Positions 17,852-27,355 of a stretch of 52,335 bases of DNA are shown piece by piece. The notes beneath the pieces are model-generated. The model did not search any database and was not told the DNA's origin. It was given only the letters and a program-made list of their open reading frames with translations. The stretch is from Flavobacteriales bacterium (GTDB taxonomy: Bacteria > Bacteroidota > Bacteroidia > Flavobacteriales > UBA7430). Position 1 is the stretch's first letter; every line of letters begins with the position of its first letter. A program made the translations under genes and the position numbers. The DNA lies in the NCBI GenBank assembly GCA_002692065.1, contig NZJX01000011.1:179555-231889 (forward strand), read 5' to 3'.

Positions 17852-20431
17852 TTATGCAGAATTTCTACTCGCATTTATATTTCCAAACAACGAACGTGTC
17901 ACCATTTTTTCGTAAATAGTAATTTCTTTTGATGATGGGTCTTCATTTTTAAGTTCTTGAATTTGTTTTAATGCATACTGTTGAATGGTTAAAAGAGGGA
18001 GAACAATTTGTTCTCTAATTTCTATAGAGGCTTTACCTTCAGGGTAGTTGTCCATAAGTTCTTTTTGACCTGATATTTGCAATAGTAATCGTTTAGTTGT
18101 TTTATATTCCTTATAAATTAATTTCCAAAAGTCTCCATAAACTGGGTCATTTGACATGTAACTGGTTAATTTGAAAAATGATTTTGTTAAACTCATCATA
18201 CTATTTTCCAGTAAAGTTTTAAAGAAATCAGATTCATTATAAAATGAAATGATTTCGTCAAGCCTGCCAGAATCTTCATATGTTTTTAATGCAGAACCAA
18301 GGCCGTAAAATCCTGGAACATTTTGTTTTAATTGACTCCAACTACCAACAAAAGGAATTGCTCTCAGAGCAGAAAAATCTAATTTAGATGAAGAAGGTCT
18401 TTTAGAAGGTCTACTTCCAATATTCGTTTTTGAATAGTATTTTAGTGTACTCATTTCTTCCAAATATGGGAGGAATTTAGGGTGGTTTTTAAAATCTTTA
18501 TATTTATTATAACTCGTCTTGGCTAAATCTTCAATAAGAACTCTATGTTTATTGTTCAATTGATTTTTTCTAAAAACTTCATTTTTTATACCAGAGCTCA
18601 GTAATTGCTCTAAGTTAAATTGGGATGAACTTAGTGTTCCAAAATTTGAACTTATAGTTTGCCCTTGAACGGTCAATTGAATTTGCTTATGTTCTATAGA
18701 TGGTCCTAGTGAGGCATAAAATTGATGTGTTTTACCACCTCCTCTTGCAGGAGGACCTCCACGCCCATCAAAAAATATAACTTTAATATCGTATTCTCTT
18801 GATACTTTTGTTAAAGCTTCTTTTGCTTTGAAAATTCCCCAGTTGGCCATCAAATATCCACCATCTTTAGTTCCATCAGAAAAACCCAGCATAATCGTTT
18901 GCTTATCATTCCTTTGCTTAAGATGTATTCTGTAGTTTTTATTTTTGTACACAGTTCGCATTACTTTCTCTGCATTCTTTAGATCTTCAACAGTTTCAAA
19001 TAAGGGGATTACATCGACAGGGACATTGTCTTTAAATCCAGATAAATTAAGCATGGCAAAAGCTTCCATTATATTTAATGCACTTTGGTTATTACTAATT
19101 ATATATCTATTGGCACCACGTTCGCCATTTCTTTCTTGAATGGTTTTTAATGCAAAAATAGATTCCATAGTTTTGATAGATAGTTCATTTTTTAATATGC
19201 CCATGTCAACGATACCTTTTACTTGTGATAATATATTAATTTGATCTTTTTTAGAAAGTGTTAAATAGTTTTTTGGAAAGGTAGGGTCACCTATGTCAAT
19301 TAGGTTTTTAACCATATTTGTAAGAGCATCATGATGAATTCTACTGTCTTGTCTTATGTCAATACTTGCAAAATGAAACCCGAAAATTCTAACTTTATTT
19401 ATGACATCATTTAATTCATCAATAAATAAAGATTGGTGTTGTTCAATAACTATTTTTTTTGCTTTTTCTAATTCTATTAAAACTAATTCTTGAGATAAGT
19501 CAATTGTTTTAAAGCTTCGTACAACGTGTTTGTAGATTTTTACTTCTAAAGAAGATAGAATTTCCTGAACTCCACTAAAAGTCAATCGTCTTTTCAATCT
19601 TTTTATGTCTTTGTGGTAATTTTTTAACACAGTTTGACGTAATTTCTCTGCGACATCAAGCGTGATTTGTGCTGTAACAAAAGGATTTCCATCCCTGTCT
19701 CCACCTGGCCAAAATCCTAGATCAATTATTTGATTATCTGATTTTTTACCTTCAAATATATTTGCTTCTATATAGTTGTAAATTTTGCTAACAGAATGGT
19801 AAAACACATTTTCTAAATACCAAATTAGATTAACTGCTTCATCGTAAGGTGATGGTTTTACTTTTTTAAAGAATCTTGTTTTACCTAATTGAGATAAAAG
19901 ATTTTTAATTAGAACTAGATTATTATTCTGTATGGCTTTATCCAGATCAGTAATTATACCTAGTACTTCACCGGGATAAAATTGAGTAGGATGTGCTGTT
20001 AATACAATTCGAACTCTAAACTCTTCTAAGTATTTTTTCAGTTCTTCTTTTTTGTTTTTAGAATAGGCAATCTCTTTTAAACTTCTTAGTGTACCAATTC
20101 CATTCATATTGTTCACAATAGGAAATGAGGCATCTTCAATTGCATCAAACAAAACAACTTGACGTTCGATGAACTGAATAAATCTAAAAAGAAGATTTAT
20201 TTTTTCTTCTTCAGAAAAATTTTCTTGTTGTCTTTTGAAAAAATTGTCAATAATTTCTGTAGGATTTTTACCCATAGTGAATCCTTTATTACAAACATCA
20301 TGAAATAATGGTAGTAATAAGCCCGTATTACTTATCGAGTCAAAAGGTAGAGTCATGAAAAGGCTATTGTAAATCTGGTATTTTGATACAACATTTTCAT
20401 TAAAACGAGTTAATTTCGTTTGTGCAGTCAT
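17852..20431 (-). CDS. ppc: phosphoenolpyruvate carboxylase
   Basis: 859 residues. It forms oxaloacetate from phosphoenolpyruvate and bicarbonate to refill the TCA cycle. Motifs: VLTAHPTQ with the catalytic His near 147, GGDRDGNPFV near 245, GFSDGTKDGGYL near 520, and FFDGRGGPPARGGGKTHQ near 550 (glycine-rich loop and essential Arg). The extreme C-terminus reads RNSA rather than the common RNTG, a conservative difference at the end that normally contributes to the effector site. It may be co-transcribed with the small secreted-protein gene that ends 3 bases upstream. Confidence 0.95.
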   Translation of the reverse strand: MTAQTKLTRFNENVVSKYQIYNSLFMTLPFDSISNTGLLLPLFHDVCNKGFTMGKNPTEIIDNFFKRQQENFSEEEKINLLFRFIQFIERQVVLFDAIEDASFPIVNNMNGIGTLRSLKEIAYSKNKKEELKKYLEEFRVRIVLTAHPTQFYPGEVLGIITDLDKAIQNNNLVLIKNLLSQLGKTRFFKKVKPSPYDEAVNLIWYLENVFYHSVSKIYNYIEANIFEGKKSDNQIIDLGFWPGGDRDGNPFVTAQITLDVAEKLRQTVLKNYHKDIKRLKRRLTFSGVQEILSSLEVKIYKHVVRSFKTIDLSQELVLIELEKAKKIVIEQHQSLFIDELNDVINKVRIFGFHFASIDIRQDSRIHHDALTNMVKNLIDIGDPTFPKNYLTLSKKDQINILSQVKGIVDMGILKNELSIKTMESIFALKTIQERNGERGANRYIISNNQSALNIMEAFAMLNLSGFKDNVPVDVIPLFETVEDLKNAEKVMRTVYKNKNYRIHLKQRNDKQTIMLGFSDGTKDGGYLMANWGIFKAKEALTKVSREYDIKVIFFDGRGGPPARGGGKTHQFYASLGPSIEHKQIQLTVQGQTISSNFGTLSSSQFNLEQLLSSGIKNEVFRKNQLNNKHRVLIEDLAKTSYNKYKDFKNHPKFLPYLEEMSTLKYYSKTNIGSRPSKRPSSSKLDFSALRAIPFVGSWSQLKQNVPGFYGLGSALKTYEDSGRLDEIISFYNESDFFKTLLENSMMSLTKSFFKLTSYMSNDPVYGDFWKLIYKEYKTTKRLLLQISGQKELMDNYPEGKASIEIREQIVLPLLTIQQYALKQIQELKNEDPSSKEITIYEKMVTRSLFGNINASRNSA

Positions 20432-20434
20432 TCT

Positions 20435-20749
20435 TTAAAATATATTGTTAACATTTGTAAATGCACCCTCAACCGAAGATTTAAATTCTATTATTATTAC
20501 GGCCCCTAACGACCCAGAGTGTAAACTAGAGAGAGTGTATGGGGTCTTATTTTCATAATAAATTACACCTCCCTTGTTAACAAGTGATGTGAGATTATTT
20601 ATAAACCAAGCATAAGAAGCATATGCCTCGTTATTTTCACCTCCTTGCGAGGTAAGAACTAATGTTTTGTTACATTGAGCATTAACTAAAAACCACAGTG
20701 TAAATACAAGAGTGAATAATCTAATAAATTTTTGTGTAAAGTTTTTCAT
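20435..20749 (-). CDS. small secreted hypothetical protein
   Basis: 104 residues from the ATG at 20749. The frame extends upstream to 20917, but the ATG begins a clean signal peptide (FIRLFTLVFTLWFLVNAQ), and the upstream part looks like non-coding sequence. On the minus strand a TATATTTG -7-like box lies at 20785-20778, placing a transcript start about 22 bases before this ATG. The mature part (about 80 residues) has one cysteine right after the signal peptide and the pattern TLVLTSQGGENNEAYASYAWF. I do not recognise a family. It ends 3 bases before ppc on the same strand. Confidence 0.55.
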   Translation of the reverse strand: MKNFTQKFIRLFTLVFTLWFLVNAQCNKTLVLTSQGGENNEAYASYAWFINNLTSLVNKGGVIYYENKTPYTLSSLHSGSLGAVIIIEFKSSVEGAFTNVNNIF

Positions 20750-21084
20750 TTTTAAGAAAGGCAATTTATAATCACAACAAATATAATTATAAAATATAAT
20801 AAAATATATTCTCAATTTTGGAATCAAACACTCGCCTATATCGGTTTTTCCTAATTTTCTCTTACTTGTAAATTGAGTAAATAAAGTTTTGTTTAAGAAT
20901 ACTTTTTGTTCTCGCAATTCTGTATCCTTTTAAAGTCAGAATATGATAAATTTATCTATAACCAAGGCCTCTATTTTCTTTCAAAAATTTAATTAAATGA
21001 TATAATTTATATTTAACATTAAAAAATTCAGAGTATTGTATTTATAACTCATTAATTCTAAGTAATTTCGCTATAAAATTGAAT
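20750..21084. other. intergenic region between the small secreted-protein gene and typA (335 bases)
   Basis: This divergent spacer should hold the promoters for both sides. A TATATTTG -7-like box is on the minus strand at 20785-20778 but has no good -33 partner. On the plus strand I see only weak AT-rich candidates such as TAATTTCG near 21063. I see no RNA gene or convincing hairpin. Confidence 0.5.
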
Positions 21085-22848
21085 ATGAAATCTATACGAA
21101 ATATTGCCATTATTGCTCATGTTGATCATGGAAAAACTACACTTGTAGATAGAATAATTCATGAGTGTAAGATGATGGATTCAAGAAAAAAAACAGGAGA
21201 GTTGATTCTTGACAGTAATGATTTGGAGCGAGAAAGAGGTATAACGATTCTTTCAAAAAATGTTGCAGCAAGTTATAAAGGAGTAAAAATAAATATACTA
21301 GATACACCAGGTCATGCTGATTTTGGGGGAGAAGTTGAGCGAGTATTAAAAATGGCAGATGGTGTTTTACTTCTAGTAGATGCTTTTGAAGGCCCCATGC
21401 CTCAAACAAGATTTGTTTTAAGTAAAGCTATTTCTTTGGGCCTTAAACCAATTGTTGTTGTAAATAAAGTAGATAAGGAAAATTGTAAACCTGAGATAGT
21501 TCAGGAGCAAGTTTTTGATCTTATGTTTAATTTAGATGCAACTGAAGATCAGCTTGATTTTGTTACGATTTATGGTTCTTCTAAGCTTGGCTGGATGAGT
21601 AAGTATTGGGAAACTCCAACTCATAATATAACTCCATTATTGGATGCAGTAATTGAAAATATACCAGAAGCACCATACCTTGAGGGCCCCCCCCAGATGC
21701 AGATAACTTCTTTAGATTTCTCTAATTTTAAGGGGAGAATAGCTATTGGCAGAGTTTTTCGCGGGGATTTGATTAAAGGGAAGGATTATATTCTTTGTAA
21801 AGATGCGATAAATAAAAAAGTTCGAATTAAAGAGTTATTTGTTTTTGAAGGTCTTGGAAGAGTAGAAGTTGATTCAGTTAGAGGTGGAGATTTATGTGCA
21901 GTTATAGGTTTAGATGATTTTGATATTGGAGATACTCTTGCAGATTTAGAATATCCGGAACCATTACCAAGAATTTCTGTAGATGAACCAACCATGAGTA
22001 TGCTTTTTACAATCAATAATTCTCCTTTTTTTGGCAAGGAAGGAAAATATGTTACATCTAGAAATATTCGAGAGCGACTTTTAAAAGAAACAGAAAAAAA
22101 TCTTGCTTTACAAGTTGAAATGACAGACTCTGAAGATAAGTTTAATGTTTTTGGGAGAGGAGTTTTACATTTATCTATCCTTGTTGAGACAATGAGAAGA
22201 GAGGGTTATGAGTTCCAAGTTGGAAAGCCTCAATTTATTGAAAAACAAATAGATGGAGTTAAAAGTGAACCTTTTGAAACTCTGGTTGTTGATGTTCCTT
22301 CAGAGTTTTCGGGGAAAGTAATTGAATTAGTCACTCAAAGAAAAGGGGATCTAATTGTGATGGAACCTAAAGGCGATTTACAACATTTGGAGTTTTATAT
22401 TCCTTCCAGAGGATTAATTGGATTGAGAAATAATATGCTAACAGCCACTTCAGGGCAAGCCATTATGACCCATAGGTTCAGAGAGTTTTCTCAACACAAA
22501 GGAGATATACATACGAGAATGAAAGGGTCTTTAATTTCAATGGAACAAGGTTCAACAAAGAGCTTTGCTCTAAATAGGCTTCAAGATCGAGGAAGATTTT
22601 TTGTCGAGGCAACAGATATGATTTATAAGGGTCAAGTAGTTGGAGAACATACTAAAGACAATGACTTAGAGGTAAATCTAATAAAAGGAAAGCAATTAAC
22701 AAATATGAGAAAATCTGGTTCAGATGATGCAATGAAAATATCCCCTAAAGTTATTTTTTCACTTGAGGAATCGATGGAGTATATTAAAGAAGACGAGTAT
22801 TTAGAGATTACGCCATCAAGTTTAAGAATGAGAAAGATCAAATATTAA
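21085..22848 (+). CDS. typA: ribosome-associated translational GTPase TypA/BipA
   Basis: 587 residues from the ATG at 21085; a TTG two codons upstream gives MNMKS and is less likely than the family-typical MKSIRNIAIIAHVDHGKTT start. The G domain has AHVDHGKTT, DTPGHADFGGEVERVL and NKVDKENC. EF-G-like domains II, III and V follow, with the TypA-specific C-terminal domain containing SRGLIGLRNNMLTATSGQ near 450. It acts in ribosome assembly and stress or cold adaptation. It stands alone, with about 75 bases to the convergent helicase gene. Confidence 0.96.
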   Translation: MKSIRNIAIIAHVDHGKTTLVDRIIHECKMMDSRKKTGELILDSNDLERERGITILSKNVAASYKGVKINILDTPGHADFGGEVERVLKMADGVLLLVDAFEGPMPQTRFVLSKAISLGLKPIVVVNKVDKENCKPEIVQEQVFDLMFNLDATEDQLDFVTIYGSSKLGWMSKYWETPTHNITPLLDAVIENIPEAPYLEGPPQMQITSLDFSNFKGRIAIGRVFRGDLIKGKDYILCKDAINKKVRIKELFVFEGLGRVEVDSVRGGDLCAVIGLDDFDIGDTLADLEYPEPLPRISVDEPTMSMLFTINNSPFFGKEGKYVTSRNIRERLLKETEKNLALQVEMTDSEDKFNVFGRGVLHLSILVETMRREGYEFQVGKPQFIEKQIDGVKSEPFETLVVDVPSEFSGKVIELVTQRKGDLIVMEPKGDLQHLEFYIPSRGLIGLRNNMLTATSGQAIMTHRFREFSQHKGDIHTRMKGSLISMEQGSTKSFALNRLQDRGRFFVEATDMIYKGQVVGEHTKDNDLEVNLIKGKQLTNMRKSGSDDAMKISPKVIFSLEESMEYIKEDEYLEITPSSLRMRKIKY

Positions 22849-22923
22849 ACAATATTAGAAAAAAATGACAATAATAATTGGGCTTTACTGTGGTTTTAAT
22901 AAAATAACTAATTGATTTAAAAT

Positions 22924-23514
22924 TTACAATAATTTATTTTTTTTAATTCTTTTATTTTTAGATACATTTTTTCTATTTTTAAATTCACCTCCTCTTCGGC
23001 CTTTTGTATTTGGGTGAGTAGATCTCCCTTTTTTAATTTTTAAAGATTTATTTTCTTTAGATTTTTTGCTAATTTCTATGACAACATCTCTACCTCCTAG
23101 TGAAAACCCTTCTAAAGATTTAAATACTAGCTTAAGTTTTTCCTTGGATACATTGAAAAATGAAAATGATCTTTTGACATCAAATCCATTTAGATCCTCA
23201 TCATTTAGTGAAGTCTTATCTTTTAATAAATCTTTTAACGCAGCCCAATTTAATCCATCCTTTTCACCTATATTTATAAATACCCTCTCAGAGCCAACTA
23301 ATTGATTTTTATTTAAAGAATTCAAATCTTCTGAATCCTCATAGAAATTGATCATTTTAGATAATGAATGTGAAATGAATTTTTCAATTATTTTATTTGA
23401 TGTAGTTTTTTGTGATATATCATCAATTATTTTTTTGAAAGGTTTCAAAGATTTTTCATTTATTTTAGAATTTAATAAATCATCTATTGATTTTGTTACA
23501 AGAGCTTTGATCAC
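22924..23514 (-). CDS. C-terminal part of split DEAD-box helicase (DbpA-like RNA-binding domain)
   Basis: 196 residues if read from the GTG at 23514. It contains a helical segment (about 1-75), a DbpA/DeaD-type RNA-binding domain (about 78-150: RVFINIGEKDGLNW, then GFDVKRSFSFFNV and GGRDVVIEIS) and a basic tail rich in Lys, Arg and Gly. In DeaD-like helicases these follow the helicase core in one polypeptide. The frame continues upstream of the GTG as NIPSSSEVIKAL, which joins the core frame at the A9 run. So this is the detached C-terminus of the helicase at 23511-24638, made by frameshifting, by reinitiation at the overlapping GTGA, or not at all. Confidence 0.7.
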   Translation of the reverse strand: MIKALVTKSIDDLLNSKINEKSLKPFKKIIDDISQKTTSNKIIEKFISHSLSKMINFYEDSEDLNSLNKNQLVGSERVFINIGEKDGLNWAALKDLLKDKTSLNDEDLNGFDVKRSFSFFNVSKEKLKLVFKSLEGFSLGGRDVVIEISKKSKENKSLKIKKGRSTHPNTKGRRGGEFKNRKNVSKNKRIKKNKLL

Positions 23515-24638
23515 TTCACTACTAGATGGAATATTTTTTTTTCTATTTTAAAGTTGAGTGTCTTTTCAATCTTGATGAGTTTGTGCCTATCTTTAGCTCC
23601 TATCAAAGATATTGATTTACCATGGTTCCCTGCCCGTCCAGTTCTTCCACTTCTGTGAGTATAAACTTCTACTTCATCGGGGAGTTGATAGTGAACTACG
23701 TGGTTTATATTATCTACATCAATTCCTCTTGAAGCTACATCTGTTGCAACAAGAATAGTGATTTTTTTCTTTTTAAATTTTTTCATGACTGCATCTCTTT
23801 GCATTTGAGACATATCTCCATGTAAACCATCAGTGTTGAAACCATCAGTTTGAAGTCGATTAGTAATATTTTGAGTTTCTGCTCTTGTTCTGCAAAATAC
23901 GATTGCATAAAAAGAAGGGTTATAATCTATCACTCTTCTCAACACTTTGTAACGATTTTTATGATCAATTAAATAATAGTAATGATTAACTGTTGATGCC
24001 GATTGATTTTTTATTCCACAAGTAACTTCTATTGGGTCATTCATATATTGGTATATTATTTTAGAAACAGAATTTGGCATTGTGGCAGAATATAACCATG
24101 TATTTCTCTTTTTTGAGACTGTTTCCAATATTTTGTCAATAGCTTCCTGGAATCCCATGTTTAACATTTCATCTGCCTCGTCAATTACCAAATAATCAAC
24201 ATTTGATAAAATGACTAAACGTCTATTAATGATATCTTGAAGTCTTCCTGGTGTTGCAACAATAATTTGTACTCCTTTTTTTAAATTTCTTGCTTGATCT
24301 GAAATACTTGCACCTCCATATAGGGCTAAAATCTTTGTTTTTTTAATTCGTGCAAAATTTTTTAAATCTTCTGAGATCTGAATACACAACTCTCTTGTTG
24401 GAGCTAAAATTAATGCTTGAATGTTATTACTATGATTATTTATTTTTTGAATTAGAGGTAACCCAAAAGCAGCTGTTTTCCCTGTACCAGTTTGAGCTAA
24501 AGCAACTAAGTCAGTTTTTTTTTTTAAAACAATTGGAATACATCTTTTTTGGATTGAAGTAGGTTTTTCAAAACCTAAATAATTGACCGCTTTAATGATA
24601 TCTTTCTCAAGTCCTAGGGTAAAAAAATCTTCATTCAT
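23511..24638 (-). CDS. DEAD-box RNA helicase core, frameshifted at its end
   Basis: 375 residues in this frame. Complete helicase core: Q motif region (GFEKPTSIQKRCIP), AQTGTGKT (motif I, about 46-53), PTRELCIQI (Ia), DEAD (II), SAT (III), IVFCRTRAETQ (IV), VATDVASRGIDV (V) and HRSGRTGRAG (VI). The frame leaves the family pattern right after KIEKK at a nine-A run and stops eleven codons on. The conserved continuation (NIPSSSEV...) is in the -1 frame and carries the RNA-binding C-terminus. The family remodels structured RNA in ribosome biogenesis and cold response. The core could act alone, but without the C-domain its RNA specificity would change. Confidence 0.88.
   Translation of the reverse strand: MNEDFFTLGLEKDIIKAVNYLGFEKPTSIQKRCIPIVLKKKTDLVALAQTGTGKTAAFGLPLIQKINNHSNNIQALILAPTRELCIQISEDLKNFARIKKTKILALYGGASISDQARNLKKGVQIIVATPGRLQDIINRRLVILSNVDYLVIDEADEMLNMGFQEAIDKILETVSKKRNTWLYSATMPNSVSKIIYQYMNDPIEVTCGIKNQSASTVNHYYYLIDHKNRYKVLRRVIDYNPSFYAIVFCRTRAETQNITNRLQTDGFNTDGLHGDMSQMQRDAVMKKFKKKKITILVATDVASRGIDVDNINHVVHYQLPDEVEVYTHRSGRTGRAGNHGKSISLIGAKDRHKLIKIEKTLNFKIEKKIFHLVVK
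23534..23542 (-). other. A9 homopolymer at the helicase frame junction
   Basis: On the coding (minus) strand nine consecutive A bases follow ATAG. A -1 slip, or a tenth A, changes KIEKKIFHL to KIEKKNIPSSSEV, which restores the family pattern and fuses the core with the RNA-binding domain. The sequence alone cannot separate an assembly error, a true mutation, and programmed ribosomal or transcriptional slippage. Confidence 0.65.
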
Positions 24639-24844
24639 AATCTAAGATTAAGTTTTTATAGAATCCTAACACTCAAATCACTTAATATTCATTATTAACT
24701 AACTAATTGTATGTGTTATAAGATTGCGAAACTACAACAAATTTATTTAGTAAAAGAATATCTAATAAAGATAAAGCCTAAGTTCATAGAAGAGAGTTTA
24801 TTTTATAGTTTAGAATTTTGAAATTTAACTTTTAATAGATGTTT

Positions 24845-26449
24845 CTATGTTGTTTTTAAAAGCTGAATACTAACGGTTGTTTGTCCATTATTGGGGAATT
24901 TAAATGTAAATTTTGGGACGGGGGAAAGTCCAGCTTGTTTAGCAGCATTTATGAAACTTTCGTACTCAATAATATACTGATCTGTATATCCATGAGTTGC
25001 ATCATAAGGTGTAGCGAGTGTTCCTCCAATATTAGATGCAGCATTTTTTGAGTTAATAGTATGTAATTCTACTATTAATAAACCAAATTTTCTAACGAAA
25101 GGTGCCCAGGATAAAAGGTGATTATTTAAATTTTGAAATAATTCGTTATTTGGAATTCTTCTACCTCGAAATGCAAAAGCGCCCTCTGAATTAGTTTTTA
25201 ATAGTGTCTTTACAGGTCTTTTATATATTCGATTATGATCTAAAAAGGTTCTGGTATTTAACAAATCAACTAATTTTATTTGATATCTATCAAAAAGCAT
25301 TTTATTAAGTTTATGAGGATCACTAATATCTCCAAAAACTATTTTTGCCTTTATTTTTTCGGAATTCATTTTTTTTATTGAAGTCAACCTTGCCTTTTTA
25401 TTGAAGTCAACCCCAACTATCTGGACTGGAAATTTTGATAAAAATGTTCCCCTCAAAGTTTTTTCTTTAATTACATTGTAAATGTGGTTTATAAAAGAGC
25501 CGTCTCCACAACCAATGTCAATAAATCCTTTTGGTTGTTCATTTATAGGCTTATTAAATATTTCAATAATTATTTCATCTACTTTTTTAAAGTAGGTATT
25601 ATGAGCTCCTCCACTACCCCATACATTCATATATCTGTAAACATGACTCTCATCACCTTTTTCAGTTTTTACCCAAATTAAATTTGGATCTCCAGTTAAT
25701 AGTGTATTAAGTTTGGCAAATGTGGGAAGATATGATACAGTTACTCCATAAGCACTTGCTTTTTTTAAATAGAATACTCCTCTCTCATTAATTCGAACTT
25801 TTGAATTTTGTTTAGATATAAATTTTAAATTTTGAAATATTTCAATCATCAATTCATAAGTTTTTTTTGGGATATCCAAACTTTTTTGGGATAAAAGAGA
25901 ATTAACTTCTATTTTTTTTAATTTATTATTCATTCCTAGTCCAACCATTAATGGTCCTAAAATTATTCCTTCCATATGGCTCACCATTCTTCTAATTAAT
26001 AAATTACTTTCATTAACATGAAGATATTTTATTTCGTTATAAGCCTTTTTAAGATATTCAACATTTAATGTATTAGAAATCATATTCTTAGGCCGAACTA
26101 TGAAATTTTTTATAAGATTAAAAAATGTCTCATAATAATGAACTTGACGAAAAGCTTGTTCTCCTAAATTTGTTATTTTTAAGTATATTCTGTCCATGTC
26201 ATTGTCTATTTCTCTCCTAAGATATCCTTGTGATGAAAGGATACGAAGAGCAATATTTAAATAGCCGGAATTTGTATTTAACATGGAATTGAGTTTGTTA
26301 AATCCCAATTCACGTTTATCAATTAATATTTTTAGAGCGCCTATTTTATGTAAGACATAGATTGTTGGAATAACAGCCCATCCATCAAGATGTAAAAATA
26401 ATCTTTTTCGAATTTCTATCTGTTCTTCTTTACTTAAACAATTTTTCAT
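24845..26449 (-). CDS. large SAM-dependent methyltransferase with winged-helix-like N-terminus
   Basis: 534 residues. The class I SAM motif FIDIGCGDGSF lies at about 309-319, with an acidic strand-2 end at QIVGVDFN. The N-terminal half holds two winged-helix-like segments (about 25-100 and 175-235), as in the dimerisation domains of O-methyltransferases. The stretch WGSGGAHNTYFKKVDEIII before the SAM motif and LLNTRTFLDHNRIY after it recall the AprA MT2-type methyltransferase domains of polyketide loading modules; this is from memory and not certain. No polyketide genes are in the window. It lies 57 bases after ubiE on the same strand and may be co-transcribed with it. Substrate unknown. Confidence 0.75.
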   Translation of the reverse strand: MKNCLSKEEQIEIRKRLFLHLDGWAVIPTIYVLHKIGALKILIDKRELGFNKLNSMLNTNSGYLNIALRILSSQGYLRREIDNDMDRIYLKITNLGEQAFRQVHYYETFFNLIKNFIVRPKNMISNTLNVEYLKKAYNEIKYLHVNESNLLIRRMVSHMEGIILGPLMVGLGMNNKLKKIEVNSLLSQKSLDIPKKTYELMIEIFQNLKFISKQNSKVRINERGVFYLKKASAYGVTVSYLPTFAKLNTLLTGDPNLIWVKTEKGDESHVYRYMNVWGSGGAHNTYFKKVDEIIIEIFNKPINEQPKGFIDIGCGDGSFINHIYNVIKEKTLRGTFLSKFPVQIVGVDFNKKARLTSIKKMNSEKIKAKIVFGDISDPHKLNKMLFDRYQIKLVDLLNTRTFLDHNRIYKRPVKTLLKTNSEGAFAFRGRRIPNNELFQNLNNHLLSWAPFVRKFGLLIVELHTINSKNAASNIGGTLATPYDATHGYTDQYIIEYESFINAAKQAGLSPVPKFTFKFPNNGQTTVSIQLLKTT

Positions 26450-26506
26450 AATTAATTTAGAAATTTTTTAAAGTTTTTTAATGCATTAATAATTTTTTAA
26501 TAATTT

Positions 26507-27235
26507 TTATTTTACTGCAATATATATTGAAGCTACTCCCATTGATAATGAATAACTTTTTACATTTATATATCCAGAGTTTTTAATAATTTTTTTTAAC
26601 TCAAAACCATATGGAAAAGTATCAACTGATTTAGGGAGGTAATTGTATGCATTACCATCTTCTGAAAAAAGTTTCCCTAATCTTGGAATTATATGGTAAA
26701 AGTAGAATTGGTAAATTTTTTTAAATATAAATATTTTAGGTTTTGAGAATTCTAAAATATATAGTTTGCCTTTTGGTTTAAGAACTCTGTTAATTTCGTA
26801 TAGTCCTTTTTCTAGATTTTCAAAGTTTCTCAGTCCAAAACTAATAGTAACTGCATCAAATTCATCTTTTTTAAATGGAAGTTTTTCTGAGTCTCCTAAT
26901 TGAAGCTTGATTTTATGAGTTAATGATTTTTTAATTAATTTTTTACTCCCAATTTCTAGCATTTTTTTTGAAATGTCTAGACCAATAATTTCATTAGGTT
27001 TTGCTTTCATTAATGCAATTGCAAGATCACAGGTTCCAGTTGCAACGTCTAAGATATTTTTTGGTTGTTGCTTTTTAACATGGTTAGCAAGTTGGTTACG
27101 CCAATAAATATCTAAGCCTAAAGAAAGAAAGTGATTTAAAAAATCATATTTATTGGAAATTTTATCAAACATTTTAACAATTTGTTCTTTCTTTGATAAA
27201 CTAGATTTTTTATAAGGCGTTACAATTTTTTTCAA
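26507..27235 (-). CDS. ubiE: demethylmenaquinone methyltransferase
   Basis: 242 residues, family length (also called menG). It methylates demethylmenaquinone to menaquinone, the respiratory quinone of flavobacteria. The N-terminal VTPYKKSSLSKKEQIVKMFD matches the Bacteroidota form; the SAM motif is ILDVATGTCDLA (about 60), and SFGLRNFENLEKGLYEINRVLKPKG is the characteristic UbiE/MenG segment. The start is TTG at 27235; the next ATG (residue 22) would cut off the conserved N-terminus. A methyltransferase of unknown role follows after 57 bases. Confidence 0.93.
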   Translation of the reverse strand: MKKIVTPYKKSSLSKKEQIVKMFDKISNKYDFLNHFLSLGLDIYWRNQLANHVKKQQPKNILDVATGTCDLAIALMKAKPNEIIGLDISKKMLEIGSKKLIKKSLTHKIKLQLGDSEKLPFKKDEFDAVTISFGLRNFENLEKGLYEINRVLKPKGKLYILEFSKPKIFIFKKIYQFYFYHIIPRLGKLFSEDGNAYNYLPKSVDTFPYGFELKKIIKNSGYINVKSYSLSMGVASIYIAVK

Positions 27236-27355
27236 ATCAAAATTTTATAAAAACACACTTTTAATTTCTTTATTTGTATTAGCTTAGGTAAATTATAATA
27301 TTTATTAAAATACTTTATGAACTATAAAGGTAAAGTTTTATAGGTGAATTAATAC

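Noticed and set aside
20750-20917. 56-residue N-terminal extension of the small secreted protein
   Set aside because: It would bury the signal peptide; the sequence is AT-rich non-coding in style and holds a -7-like box, so the ATG at 20749 is preferred.
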